From Acinetobacter piscicola (GTDB lineage Bacteria > Pseudomonadota > Gammaproteobacteria > Pseudomonadales > Moraxellaceae), in contig NZ_CP048659.1 in assembly GCF_015218165.1 (NCBI RefSeq), positions 558,001 through 622,000 of the forward strand: a stretch of 64,000 bases of DNA. The letters run 5' to 3'. Under the pieces are notes generated by a model. The model was not told where the DNA came from, searched no databases, and saw only the letters and a list, made by a program, of their open reading frames with translations. Position 1 is the first letter of the stretch, and each line of letters starts with the position of its first letter. The position numbers were made by a program, and so were the translations under genes. This document shows, in pieces, positions 15,699-25,023 of the stretch.

Positions 15699-16286
15699 AT
15701 GCAAGAAATACAACTCAAGAAACGTATGATCTTGATTGCAAGTTGCATATGTATTGCTGCTTGCTTGCAAATTTTCCAGTCCACTTTCATTTATTGGCGT
15801 TATACATTTTTTAGTGAAATTTGGCGATGGTGGACTGCACATTGGGTACATGTGGGTTGGATTCATTTTGCCTTAAATATGATTGCATTTGCATGTTTGC
15901 CCTTTATATTCCCACATATTCAAAATCGCTTTATCATTTTACTGCTTTTGATTTTAGCTCCTTTATGTAGCCTAAGTTTTTATTATTTTTATCCTGAAAT
16001 TGAAGCTTATGCTGGACTATCGGGTGTATTGCATGGTTTATATGTTGCTGCTGCATTTTTCTATTTAAAATTTCGTAAAGAGCGCAATTTTGCGGTATTG
16101 GTTTTATGTTTGGTGGTTGCAAAACTCATTTGGGAAAATACGTTTGGTCAAATTGGTACAGCGCAGCTCATAGGTAGTCCAGTTTTGGTTGAAGCGCATT
16201 TGGTGGGTACATTTTGGGGGGCAATTTTAGCCGTAATGTATTTGCTCTATCAGCAGCTTTTTATAGAAAATAAGAATAAATCTTAA
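15699..16286 (+). CDS. Rhomboid-family intramembrane protease, rhombosortase-like
   Basis: The 195-aa protein has six membrane helices. Motifs in order are WRWWTAHWVHVGWIHFALN (rhomboid second-helix His and Asn), then AGLSGVLHG with the catalytic Ser, then a late helix containing EAHLVGTFWG with the catalytic His. This arrangement and the small size fit rhombosortase (RrtA-like), which processes proteins with a GlyGly-CTERM tail. A TTG at 15642 in the same frame is not the start, because it would lie upstream of the terminator hairpin; AGAGGA at 15686-15691 is placed correctly for the ATG at 15699. No GlyGly-CTERM substrate is seen in this window. Confidence 0.75.
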   Translation: MQEIQLKKRMILIASCICIAACLQIFQSTFIYWRYTFFSEIWRWWTAHWVHVGWIHFALNMIAFACLPFIFPHIQNRFIILLLLILAPLCSLSFYYFYPEIEAYAGLSGVLHGLYVAAAFFYLKFRKERNFAVLVLCLVVAKLIWENTFGQIGTAQLIGSPVLVEAHLVGTFWGAILAVMYLLYQQLFIENKNKS

Positions 16287-16646
16287 CGAATGTCATTTAA
16301 AAGATAAGCCTCCTATTTTGCAATTTATGCTCTATATAAAATGAGGATGTATTTAAGCAACTGAAATAAAAATATTTCTCTGCTATTTGGAGCGAATCTA
16401 TTGTTTTTTATCTTAAATTGCTTATTAATGCATAGACTTAAGTGCGTTAATTTACATTTATCGTTTTATACTTGACAAAAATGCATGAAAAAAAATGTAA
16501 CACTGCCATTCTTTTAATTTAAAAAAACATGCAGATTTGCAAGTGGACATAAAAATAGGAAATGAGGACTTCCGCGTTACTCATAACTTATAAAAAAATT
16601 AGTCTTATAAAAGATTTATAAGATTAGAGATAAAAATGGAATTATC
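16287..16646 (+). other. Intergenic region before the TRAP permease
   Basis: This AT-rich 360 bp holds no gene I can support. It contains a promoter-like pair (TTGACA at 16472-16477, TGTAAC at 16496-16501, 18-bp spacer) and a perfect palindrome at 16604-16622. Confidence 0.6.
16604..16622. promoter_or_regulatory. Perfect palindrome just upstream of the TRAP permease gene
   Basis: CTTATAAA-AGA-TTTATAAG lies 24 bp before the start codon, with a related ACTTATAAAA half-site near 16587. It could be an operator overlapping the leader or an AU-rich mRNA hairpin limiting translation. Confidence 0.45.
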
Positions 16647-18842
16647 ATGAATGATAGTGCAGAAAATAAATCAGGCTTAGGGCTGATTGGTCGTATATGG
16701 ACAGAAGGGATCTCAACTTTTCTCGTTCTTCTACTTCTCTTGTTGACCTTATTGATTGGTACAGGGGAAATGATTCATGGGCAAATGTTACGTATAGGCG
16801 AACGTCTATACGGTGACGAAAAAATAGGAATGCAATATTCCTTTTTAAGAGCTGAACCCACTAAACCAAGTTGTGAACGAAATCCAAATATTGATGCGCT
16901 TGTGCAAGAGCGTATGAAGGCTGAGGCAAGCGATCCAGATGCCAGTTTCTTTGGGGTGACATCTGAAGCTGATGTGCGTCAATCTTTTTTAGCGGCTAAA
17001 ACTGAATGTGAAGAAAAATTTGCATTTTATGATAAGTCAATGAAGCATATGGAGCAGCATCCTTCTATTCGTTCTTATCGTACGATGGAAACGGGATTTT
17101 TCTGGTTGTTTAAGTTTGGTACAGAAAACCGTGTCTTGATCTTACTGTTTATGGTCATGATTTCATCGATTACTGCGTCGTTGAAAATGCATCATATTAG
17201 TTTACGTCCACCAACAACGAAACTCGATTTCAGAGTGTATTCAATTGCCATGATTTTGGGTAATGGTTTATTGACATACTCTGTCTGGAGTCAATATCAG
17301 TCTGTTATGAGCTCAGGGGTAGAGTCAACTTATGAGACGATTTGGGGATATTGGCTATGGTTGATCTTGTTTGTCAGTGTGACATTGATTAGTTTGTATC
17401 AGTTTTTCGCGATTCCAAAAACTGCCAAAGAAGGTGGAAATATCGGGCTTGCGCTCATCAGTATTCCGTTATATGCCATTATGGCGATTGTCACGGGTAT
17501 TGCATTTACCTTCTTTATGGATTATCCAATGGGGCAAGGTATTTACCTTGGTCAGTTGGTTGAATTCTCAGGAATCTTCCTGAACTTAGCCCTATTTATT
17601 TGGGCAGGTATGTTACTAACACAAACACGAATCATGGACGTATTCCTTGCGATCTTACGTCCATGGAACCTTGCGCCAGAAACATTAACTTGGATCATTT
17701 TGATTGCTGCTGCGATTCCAACAGCGTATACAGGTGCTTCAGGGATCTTCGTTGTGGCAGCGGGTGCGATTATCTATCGTGAAGTATGGAACTCTGGTGC
17801 ACGCCGTCAGTATGCACTTGCAGTCTCAGCGATGTCTGGTTCACTGGGTGTTGTATTACGTCCATGTCTATTGGTGATCTTGATTTCGATGTTAGATAGC
17901 CGTCATGTTACTTCTGATGAGTTATTTAATCATGGTATTTATGTCTTCTGGTTAACTGCGTTTATTTTCCTTGGTGTGTCTTTATACCTTGCAGAAGATA
18001 AATTCCGTATTAATTCACCAAAAATTGCAGTCCCTGGCATGTTGAAAGCTTTGGTTCCTGTGATTCCATATGTGGTAATTACCGCATGGGTTGTGGGTTT
18101 CTATAGCTATGGCTTAGATACACAAATGGATGAATTTACAGCCCCTGTGATTCTTCCAATCATGCTATTGGCTTATATTTTATTTGATAAATATTGGGGG
18201 GACCGCGTTCCTGTGCCTGAGTACAATACTGCTTTAGCACAAGAACATGCGAAAAACTCTGAATATTTACGCACACATGGTAGTGCGGCTGAACATAAAC
18301 GTAGCTTTGGTCAATCGATCTGGTTCGCCTCATCTGAAAGTGTTGGACATATCGGTGCTTTGATCATTCTAATGGCACTTTCAGCGAGTATGGGTGGTCT
18401 GATCGAGCGTAGTGAAATCGTGACAATGGTACCGACGCATTTAGGTAGCATCATGCTTTCATTGGCATTCCTTGCGATCTTGCTTGCGATTATTGGTATG
18501 ACGACAGATCCATTTGGTGCGGTGATTTTGGTGGCTGCAACAATTGCACCTGTAGCGTATGAGAATGGCATCCATCCGATTCATTTCTGGATGATTGTAT
18601 TGGTTGCTTTCGAGTTTGGTTATGTGACACCACCTGTTGCACTCAACCACTTGCTGACGAGGCTCTCTGTTGGGGATGAGGAGGTCGCCGCCGCAGATGC
18701 GGAAGCGAAAGAGAAGTATACAAGCTTCTATTATCGTTATGAACGTTGGTTATTGCCGATGATCGTCTTGTTCTCTGCTCTTGTGATTGTGACGTTTGTT
18801 CCATACTTACTCAATATGTTTGATTGGTATACCAATAAGTAA
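16647..18842 (+). CDS. TRAP transporter permease, fused DctQ-DctM
   Basis: TRAP permeases import organic acids or similar solutes using a sodium gradient and a periplasmic binding protein. The 731-aa protein starts with a hydrophobic helix (about 20-45) and an extracytoplasmic insert with four cysteine or charged clusters (about 60-135). DctQ-like helices follow, then a DctM-type large domain with many helices, including IPTAYTGASGIFVVAAGAII (about 353-372), MSGSLGVVLRPCLLVILIS and GMTTDPFGAVILVAATIAP. No DctP-type binding-protein gene lies in the window. The substrate is unknown. Confidence 0.85.
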   Translation: MNDSAENKSGLGLIGRIWTEGISTFLVLLLLLLTLLIGTGEMIHGQMLRIGERLYGDEKIGMQYSFLRAEPTKPSCERNPNIDALVQERMKAEASDPDASFFGVTSEADVRQSFLAAKTECEEKFAFYDKSMKHMEQHPSIRSYRTMETGFFWLFKFGTENRVLILLFMVMISSITASLKMHHISLRPPTTKLDFRVYSIAMILGNGLLTYSVWSQYQSVMSSGVESTYETIWGYWLWLILFVSVTLISLYQFFAIPKTAKEGGNIGLALISIPLYAIMAIVTGIAFTFFMDYPMGQGIYLGQLVEFSGIFLNLALFIWAGMLLTQTRIMDVFLAILRPWNLAPETLTWIILIAAAIPTAYTGASGIFVVAAGAIIYREVWNSGARRQYALAVSAMSGSLGVVLRPCLLVILISMLDSRHVTSDELFNHGIYVFWLTAFIFLGVSLYLAEDKFRINSPKIAVPGMLKALVPVIPYVVITAWVVGFYSYGLDTQMDEFTAPVILPIMLLAYILFDKYWGDRVPVPEYNTALAQEHAKNSEYLRTHGSAAEHKRSFGQSIWFASSESVGHIGALIILMALSASMGGLIERSEIVTMVPTHLGSIMLSLAFLAILLAIIGMTTDPFGAVILVAATIAPVAYENGIHPIHFWMIVLVAFEFGYVTPPVALNHLLTRLSVGDEEVAAADAEAKEKYTSFYYRYERWLLPMIVLFSALVIVTFVPYLLNMFDWYTNK

Positions 18843-18857
18843 CAACTTCATTTCATT

Positions 18858-18880
18858 AAAGCACCTTCGGGTGCTTTTTT
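18858..18880 (+). terminator. Rho-independent terminator after the TRAP permease
   Basis: AAAGCACC-TTCG-GGTGCTTTTTT, a stable tetraloop hairpin, 16 bp after the stop. Confidence 0.93.
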
Positions 18881-19130
18881 GTTTTCAGTCGATTCTATTT
18901 AAATCAAGCTTTAAAGTTGCCTCATGGGATCACATCACTTGCATGTCCGTTTGTATAAAAACAGTTTTTATTAATGAATGTCTATGATTGATCTTAAGAT
19001 AATGCAAAGGACCAGTGCTGTAAAATCAGGTGGTTTATAGCTGTAATTGGAATGATGCGGCTAATACGTATAGTTGTATTTGTTTTTGATGGAAAGTGTA
19101 GTGCTAAGATAAAGTGCAGAAGTGGTGAGC
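18881..19130. other. Intergenic region with no recognised content
   Basis: About 250 bp between the TRAP terminator and the convergent gene. I see no convincing reading frame, repeat or RNA here. Confidence 0.6.
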
Positions 19131-19176
19131 AATTAAAAAACACCATCCAAATGGAGTTGAATAGTGTTTTTTAATT
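19131..19176 (-). terminator. Terminator of the prlC-yheV-coiled-coil unit
   Basis: AATTAAAAAACAC at 19131-19143 pairs perfectly with GTGTTTTTTAATT at 19164-19176. Read on the minus strand it follows the last gene by about 12 bp and carries a T-run in its descending arm. Confidence 0.8.
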
Positions 19177-19188
19177 GGAGTATTAAGA

Positions 19189-19620
19189 CTATTTTTGTTC
19201 AGCAGCAAGTTGTTGTTCAAGTAGTTTTAATTGCTCTTCTTTGAGTTTAATCAATTGATCTGCATCAGCATGTTGTGATTCTAAAGACTGTTGTTGATCT
19301 TTTAATTGTGTTTGAATGTCATCAAGTTTTGCAATTTCTTCTTTAGCAAGACTTTCATTTTCAGAAACAGGCTCTTGTAAAATAGAGGAATCGACCAAGG
19401 TTTGTGTCGTTGTTTCTGATGTAGCTGTTTGTTCTACAGGCTGTGCCAATGGTGGCGCTACTGCCTTAGCGGGTGCTTTGGTTTCTGCAGGCGTTACAGT
19501 TTTTGTTTGATCTTGATCTGCTTTAAGCCAAAATAATGCACTGGCTAAAGCTACAATAATGATCAATCCCCCAGCAATAAACCACATCAGTTTAGAATTA
19601 TTTCTTGTATCTAATTGCAT
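19189..19620 (-). CDS. Membrane-anchored coiled-coil protein, unknown function
   Basis: The 143-aa protein starts at MQLDTRNNSKLMWFIAGG. A longer frame reaching 19704 is rejected because it would run back through the upstream yheV-like gene. One membrane helix (about 11-31) is followed by a linker rich in Ala, Pro and Thr. A C-terminal coiled coil comes next (about 88-143), with repeated Gln/Leu/Lys heptads such as LIKLKEEQLKLLEQQLAAEQ. Topology suggests a periplasmic rod anchored in the inner membrane. It lies 13 bp after the yheV-like gene, so it is probably cotranscribed. No catalytic motif is visible. Confidence 0.75.
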   Translation of the reverse strand: MQLDTRNNSKLMWFIAGGLIIIVALASALFWLKADQDQTKTVTPAETKAPAKAVAPPLAQPVEQTATSETTTQTLVDSSILQEPVSENESLAKEEIAKLDDIQTQLKDQQQSLESQHADADQLIKLKEEQLKLLEQQLAAEQK

Positions 19621-19633
19621 GTTTAATCCAAAT

Positions 19634-19849
19634 TTATTTTGAAGAACGAGGCTTGAATTGAATGACCCCAATTTCATCAGGTGCAGCAGATTCTTCAGGC
19701 GCATCTACATAAGTAGGGCGGTTTTCAGAATAATCGCACTCGATACATTCAATCCATTCAGCATCGTCAGTGGTGAGCATGACGATTCGATCCATCGCCT
19801 CACATCTTGGACATTTAGCCCCTGCAATGAAACGACGTTTGATATTCAT
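19634..19849 (-). CDS. yheV: YheV-like zinc-ribbon protein
   Basis: This 71-aa protein has two CxxC pairs, CPRC near residues 13-16 and CIEC near 35-38, in a layout typical of a zinc ribbon. The sequence KRRFIAGAKCPRCEAMDRIV fits the YheV/DUF2387 family. A gene of this family next to prlC is also known in Pseudomonas. It lies 34 bp after prlC. The function is not established; metal binding is inferred from the cysteines. Confidence 0.8.
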   Translation of the reverse strand: MNIKRRFIAGAKCPRCEAMDRIVMLTTDDAEWIECIECDYSENRPTYVDAPEESAAPDEIGVIQFKPRSSK

Positions 19850-19883
19850 ACACTCACCACATAATTAATTTTACATGCGTAGT

Positions 19884-21923
19884 TTAAGCGTTTTTAGAGG
19901 CATTCGTCCAACCTTGATGACGTAACAATGCATCAATTTTAGGTTCACGACCTCGGAAATTGATAAAAGCATCTAGAGCAGTATCTTTTCCCCCCACTGC
20001 TAAAATGGCTTTGCGGAATTCTTGCCCCGTTTGAGTGTTGAAAACACCTTCATTTTCAAAACGATCAAAGGCATCACTCGCAAGAACTTCAGCCCATTTA
20101 TAGGAGTAATAACCTGCGGCATAGCCACCTGCAAAAATATGGCTAAAGCTATTTTGGAAACGGTTTGTTGTTGTGCTAGGGGCAACAGCAAATTTTTGGC
20201 GAATGTCATCTAAAGTGGCTTGAATCTGTTTTGCATCCAAAGCAGGTGTAAGTTTGTGGATGTTAAGGTCAAACAAGGCAAATTCAATTTGACGTAAAGT
20301 TTGCATTCCAGATTGGAAGAAACGTGCATCAAGTAAAGATTTTAATAACTCTTCAGATAAGGTTTGCTTGCTTTCAATATGTTCAGAAAGCAGGTCTAGA
20401 CTGTCTTTGTCCCAAGTCCAAAACTCCATAAACTGACTTGGTAGTTCAACAGCATCCCATGCTACGCCGTGTGTGCCTGCCACCGCAATATTATCCACTT
20501 CTGTTAACATATGATGTAAGCCATGTCCAAACTCATGGAATAATGTATTGACTTCATCATGTGTCAGCAGAGCAGGTTGATCACCAACAGGTGGGGTAAA
20601 ATTTCCAACCATATAACAAATTGGTTTTTGCAGGCCTGATTCAGTTTGCATGCGTGAACGGAAACCACTCATCCAAGCGCCACCCCGTTTGCCACTACGT
20701 GCATAGAGGTCAAAATAGAAACCACCAATCACTGAACCTTGATCTTCAAGTTCGTAATAATGTACATCTGGATGCCAAAGTGGTGCTTCACGTTCGATCA
20801 CATCGATGCCATAGAGACGATTCACGACATTAAATAAGCCTTGAATCACTTTTGGTGCTGGAAAATAAGGTTTTAAATCTTCTTGTGAAAGATTGAACTG
20901 CTGAACTTTGAGTTTTTCTGAATAATACGTGGTATCCCATGCTTGTAATTCACTGATGCCATCTTGTGCTGCAATGCTTTTCAGTTCAGCGATTTCTTTT
21001 TCAGCAGGTGCACGTGCGTGTTCTGCGAGGTCAACCAAGAACTGATTGACGGTTTCAACATCAGGTGCCATTTTTGAAGCTAATGAATATTCTGCATAGT
21101 TGTCAAAGCCTAAAAGTTTTGCCATTTCTTGACGTAAACTTAAAATTTCAACCATGACAGGGGCATTGTCATATTGTGGATCGGCTGCTAAGTCTGAAGC
21201 ACGGGTGGTATAGGCATTATAAAGCTGTTCACGTAAATCACGATCTTGAGCATAGGTCATGATGGCTAAATAAGATGGAATATCTAAAGTGGCAACAGCT
21301 TGGTCTAATTCACGTTGTTGACCGTACTGTTTTAATAGTTCGATACTGCTTTGTGGTAAACCTTTGAGTTGTTGTTCATTTAACGGTAAGAAAAATGCTT
21401 GGGTTGAATCTAATACATGGTTAGAAAAATCTGAGGACAGTTGTGAAAGTCGTGCTGAAATTTCTGCATAACGTTTTTTTGCTTCGCCTTCTAAAGCGAC
21501 ACCAGACAGTTTAAAGTCACGTAAAGCGAGTTTAATGGCACTTTGTTGTGCGGCGGGTAGGTCGTTAAAAATCGCATTGTCAAATACATGTTGGTAGCTT
21601 TGGTAAAGTGGAACATGCTGACCCAGTTGTGTGTAATATTCGCTTAGACTCGGCAATAACGATTGATATACTTCACGGGTTTCTGAGTTGTTCATCACGG
21701 CATTTAGGTGTGACAAAATCCCCCATGACTCACTCATGTTATTTTCAAGCGTATCAATTTTTTCTAATACTTGCAGTTGTTGCTGTAACGTTTCAGGTAC
21801 TTGCTGAAGTTCATTTAAGAAATCTTGTCCATCTTGAATGGCTTGTTCAATATTTTGTTTTAGTTTCTCTAAAGTGATTTGATCGAATTGGGGTACAGGT
21901 AAAGTCGCCTTTTCTAATGTCAT
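19884..21923 (-). CDS. prlC: Oligopeptidase A (M3 zinc metallopeptidase)
   Basis: PrlC is a cytoplasmic oligopeptidase that degrades signal peptides and other short peptides. The zinc motif HEFGH is in LFHEFGHGLHHMLTEV (about residue 465). The third ligand region is VAWDAVELPSQFMEFW, and substrate-side residues are in FAGGYAAGYYSYKWAE. I chose the start MTLEKATLPVP at 21923, giving 679 aa, the length of the E. coli enzyme. The longer frame to 22034 would begin within a few bases of the rnr terminator and adds a non-homologous stretch. It heads the operon with yheV and the coiled-coil gene. Confidence 0.95.
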   Translation of the reverse strand: MTLEKATLPVPQFDQITLEKLKQNIEQAIQDGQDFLNELQQVPETLQQQLQVLEKIDTLENNMSESWGILSHLNAVMNNSETREVYQSLLPSLSEYYTQLGQHVPLYQSYQHVFDNAIFNDLPAAQQSAIKLALRDFKLSGVALEGEAKKRYAEISARLSQLSSDFSNHVLDSTQAFFLPLNEQQLKGLPQSSIELLKQYGQQRELDQAVATLDIPSYLAIMTYAQDRDLREQLYNAYTTRASDLAADPQYDNAPVMVEILSLRQEMAKLLGFDNYAEYSLASKMAPDVETVNQFLVDLAEHARAPAEKEIAELKSIAAQDGISELQAWDTTYYSEKLKVQQFNLSQEDLKPYFPAPKVIQGLFNVVNRLYGIDVIEREAPLWHPDVHYYELEDQGSVIGGFYFDLYARSGKRGGAWMSGFRSRMQTESGLQKPICYMVGNFTPPVGDQPALLTHDEVNTLFHEFGHGLHHMLTEVDNIAVAGTHGVAWDAVELPSQFMEFWTWDKDSLDLLSEHIESKQTLSEELLKSLLDARFFQSGMQTLRQIEFALFDLNIHKLTPALDAKQIQATLDDIRQKFAVAPSTTTNRFQNSFSHIFAGGYAAGYYSYKWAEVLASDAFDRFENEGVFNTQTGQEFRKAILAVGGKDTALDAFINFRGREPKIDALLRHQGWTNASKNA

Positions 21924-22039
21924 GTCTTTATGCCAAATATATGCTTTGTTATGGATAGATGTAGGGCTTTTGATAGGGGAAATCAAGCTTTGGCAATAAA
22001 TTAAAACCATAATATGGTAATAAATTTTGGACAATTATA

Positions 22040-22065
22040 AAAAACAAGAGCGCCGAAGCGCTCTT
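22040..22065 (-). terminator. Rho-independent terminator of rnr
   Basis: AAGAGCGC-CGAA-GCGCTCTT, a perfect 8-bp stem; on the minus strand a TTGTTTTTTAT tract follows. It lies about 15 bp beyond the rnr stop. Confidence 0.92.
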
Positions 22066-22079
22066 ATTGTTACATCTAA

Positions 22080-24527
22080 TTATTCACTTTTCGTCTTTGC
22101 ATTGGACTTTTTCTTTTTCGCTTTTGCCTTTTTCTTTACTTTATCTTTAGTCTTCGTTTCAGACTTCGTTGCAGTGTTTTTAGCAGGCTTTTTGCTGTAA
22201 GTGCTAGGTTTTCCTTTGGATTTTTTCTTTCGAATGGGGCGTTCTCCATCTTCACTGACATTCGAAGATTCAGAGTTGCTTTTTTTCGCAGGACGTTCAG
22301 CGAAAACCTCTTCTTTGGCTACAGGTTTTGCCACACGTGGCGCACGGCTACGAATCACACGACCTGCATGAGAAAGCTGTTGTAAAAGCTCGAAGTCAAT
22401 CTTGCGTTCTTCAAGGTTGACCCCTGCAACTTTGATTTTAACTTCATCGCCTAAACCAAAGACTTGTCCACGATTTTGCCCAACTAAGGTTTGACTCGCT
22501 TGATCAAAGACAAAATAGTCATCGCCCAACTGGCTGACATGTACCATGCCATCCACATACAAATCTTTCAGGGTGACGAATAGTCCAAACTCAGCGGTTG
22601 CGCTGATCACACCAACAAATTCTTCACCAATATGCTGATGCATATAGTGACATTTCAACCATGAGGTGACAGAACGAGATGCTTCATCGGCACGACGTTC
22701 AGTTGCAGAGAAGTGTTCACCTGCATCATCCAATGCTGCACCTGAAAGCGGATATTGTTTGCTGGTTAAACTCGCTTTAATGGCACGATGTAATAACAAG
22801 TCGGGATAACGGCGAATCGGAGATGTGAAGTGGGTATAGGCTTCATACGCTAAGCCATAGTGACCGACATTTTTTGCACCATAATACGCTTGCATCATTG
22901 AACGTAATAACACGGCGTGAATACTTGGCGCATCGATACGGTCTTTGGTTGCTTCAATGACGTTCTGATAATCAGCTTGTGTGGGTTGATCAGGGAAAGG
23001 TAAACCCAGTAATTTGACAAAGTCTTTAACTTTTTGAATGCGTGAAAATTCAGGTGCTTCATGTACACGGTACAACATTGGCACTTCATTTTTTAAGCAA
23101 TATTCTGCTGCTGCCACGTTGGCAAGCAACATACATTCTTCAATCAGTTTATGTGCGACATTACGTGAACGAGGCAAAATCTCTTTAATTCCGCCTAACT
23201 CATCAAAGGTCATATAGGTTTCAACGGTTTCAAATTCCATTGCATGACGCTCAGCACGTAAACCTTTGAGTGTTTCATAGAGTTGATAAAGCGTATTTAA
23301 TGATTTGCGAACATTGCGGTCTTCAGGTACTGCTTTGCTGTCACCATCTAAATACTGTGCAACTTGGGTATAGGTCAAACGTGCTTTTGAATGCATCACA
23401 GAAGGGTAGAATTCAAACTTGGTCACACGGCCTGCACGACTCAAATTCAAGTCACAGACCATACATAAACGGTCGACATTTGGATTGAGTGAACATAAAC
23501 CATTAGACAGTGCTTCAGGTAACATTGGTAACACAAAATGTGGGAAATACACCGAAGTACCACGCTCTTGTGCTTCATCGTCTAACGGTTTCCCGATACG
23601 AACATAGTGACTCACATCTGCGATAGCCACAATGACACGATAACCGCCACCCGGACGTTTTTCCGCATAGACTGCATCATCGAAGTCACGTGCATCTTCA
23701 CCATCAATGGTGACAAGCGGTAAATCACGTAGATCGATGCGACCTACACGGTCTTTTTCTGAAGGCTCTTTAAAGCTTTCAGCTTCTTTGACCACTTCTT
23801 CAGGAAATTCATACGGTAGACCATATTCCAAAATGGTTTGAGGAATAATGATTTCGGTATCCGCTTTGTCTGCCATAGATTGAATGACATGACCTGTGGC
23901 AAATTCATCCCGTGTTGGATAGTCATCAATTTCGACACGAATTGAATCACCCACTTTGGCTTTGGCATGCTCAATCAATTCTTTTTCTAATGTGATTGGT
24001 TGATGTGCATTGGGATTTGCGGGTTGAATGAAATACTCATCTTCAAACTCAGCGACTTTACCAATCAACTGTTTCACACGGCGTTGCGTGACTTCGGTGA
24101 TATAGCCCCATGCTTTGCCTTTGCGGTCTACGGAAGTCTGTTGAACTTTGACACGGTCGCCGTGGAAGACTTGGCGTAGCTCACGTTCAGGCAGTAAAAA
24201 TTCTTCTTTTTTACCATCGATATTGGCAACGCCTAAACCTTTGGAGTTAACGTATACCGTCGCATCTAAAATCGGTTGATCCGCCATAAGTTGGTATTTA
24301 AAACCATCTTTCATCAGCTGACCATCACGCACCATTGCGCTTAAACGATGGCTCAGCGCATCTATACTTTTTTGATCAGCAATTTCAAACAGATCTACTA
24401 AATCTGCGTGTGATTGAGGTTCTTGTTTTTGTTCAATCGTTTCAAGGATAAGGGTACGACTTGGGATAGGATTGTCGTAACGTTCGGCTTCAGCTTTCGC
24501 TTCAGGATCGACCCAATTTTTCATCAT
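22080..24527 (-). CDS. rnr: Ribonuclease R
   Basis: RNase R is a 3'-to-5' exoribonuclease that degrades structured RNA and acts in rRNA quality control. The 815-aa protein has an N-terminal winged helix (about 20-85) and cold-shock OB folds (about 85-210). The RNB catalytic domain carries the metal-binding aspartates in IDGEDARDFDDAV (274-286). Further RNB blocks YTHFTSPIRRYPDLLLHRAI and an S1 domain (about 655-735) follow. The C-terminal 80 residues are highly basic and lysine-rich, as in other RNase R proteins. It is a monocistronic gene ended by a strong hairpin. Confidence 0.97.
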   Translation of the reverse strand: MMKNWVDPEAKAEAERYDNPIPSRTLILETIEQKQEPQSHADLVDLFEIADQKSIDALSHRLSAMVRDGQLMKDGFKYQLMADQPILDATVYVNSKGLGVANIDGKKEEFLLPERELRQVFHGDRVKVQQTSVDRKGKAWGYITEVTQRRVKQLIGKVAEFEDEYFIQPANPNAHQPITLEKELIEHAKAKVGDSIRVEIDDYPTRDEFATGHVIQSMADKADTEIIIPQTILEYGLPYEFPEEVVKEAESFKEPSEKDRVGRIDLRDLPLVTIDGEDARDFDDAVYAEKRPGGGYRVIVAIADVSHYVRIGKPLDDEAQERGTSVYFPHFVLPMLPEALSNGLCSLNPNVDRLCMVCDLNLSRAGRVTKFEFYPSVMHSKARLTYTQVAQYLDGDSKAVPEDRNVRKSLNTLYQLYETLKGLRAERHAMEFETVETYMTFDELGGIKEILPRSRNVAHKLIEECMLLANVAAAEYCLKNEVPMLYRVHEAPEFSRIQKVKDFVKLLGLPFPDQPTQADYQNVIEATKDRIDAPSIHAVLLRSMMQAYYGAKNVGHYGLAYEAYTHFTSPIRRYPDLLLHRAIKASLTSKQYPLSGAALDDAGEHFSATERRADEASRSVTSWLKCHYMHQHIGEEFVGVISATAEFGLFVTLKDLYVDGMVHVSQLGDDYFVFDQASQTLVGQNRGQVFGLGDEVKIKVAGVNLEERKIDFELLQQLSHAGRVIRSRAPRVAKPVAKEEVFAERPAKKSNSESSNVSEDGERPIRKKKSKGKPSTYSKKPAKNTATKSETKTKDKVKKKAKAKKKKSNAKTKSE

Positions 24528-24749
24528 GTATGTGGTTTCTAGTCAGAAGGTAGGATTAGCATAAGTCAAACAGGCAAATACTGCACGTAATTGATTGCAA
24601 TAAACTGTTTTAAATTTAAATTTATGCAGATTTATCAAAAAATTCATTGGATTAAAGCGCTGTTTGGATTAAAAAAAGTACAAATTTATAAAAATTGTTT
24701 AAAAAATATGTAATCAGGCAAAAAAACTGCATTTTTTTTAAATCATGAC

Positions 24750-24778
24750 TTGCCGAATGAGGTTTTAGTTTGTATTAT
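24750..24778 (+). promoter_or_regulatory. Candidate promoter of the tRNA-Ser/tRNA-Arg cluster
   Basis: TTGCCG at 24750-24755 and TATTAT at 24773-24778 with a 17-bp spacer, 14 bp before the tRNA-Ser gene, followed by a GC-rich discriminator. Confidence 0.6.
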
Positions 24779-24791
24779 GGCGGCTCGTTAC

Positions 24792-24881
24792 GGTGAGATG
24801 GGTGAGTGGCTGAAACCACATCCCTGCTAAGGATGCATACGGGCAACTGTATCGAGGGTTCGAATCCCTCTCTCACCGCCA
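24792..24881 (+). tRNA. tRNA-Ser (GCT)
   Basis: 90 nt including an encoded CCA. Acceptor GGTGAGA pairs with TCTCACC, a long variable arm is present as in serine tRNAs, the anticodon loop reads CTGCTAA (anticodon GCT), and the T-arm is GAGGGTTCGAATCCCTC. It decodes AGC/AGU. Confidence 0.97.
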
Positions 24882-24896
24882 ACGATTACTTATGTC

Positions 24897-24973
24897 GCGC
24901 TCATAGCTCAGCTGGATAGAGCACTTGGCTACGAACTAAGGGGTCGGGAGTTCGAATCTCTCTGAGCGCACCA
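24897..24973 (+). tRNA. tRNA-Arg (ACG), copy 1
   Basis: 77 nt with CCA. Acceptor GCGCTCA pairs with TGAGCGC. Anticodon ACG, whose A34 would be converted to inosine to read CGU, CGC and CGA. The sequence is identical to two other copies in this window. Confidence 0.97.
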
Positions 24974-25023
24974 ATAAGTTAATCGAAAGTAACGAATCGT
25001 CAATATTTTGACACACAAGTATT

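Noticed and set aside
19621..19704. N-terminal extension of the coiled-coil protein
   Set aside because: It would be read from within the yheV-like gene; the ATG at 19620 gives a sensible membrane anchor.
21924..22034. 37-residue N-terminal extension of PrlC
   Set aside because: It begins next to the rnr terminator and makes the protein longer than its family; MTLEKAT is the expected start.
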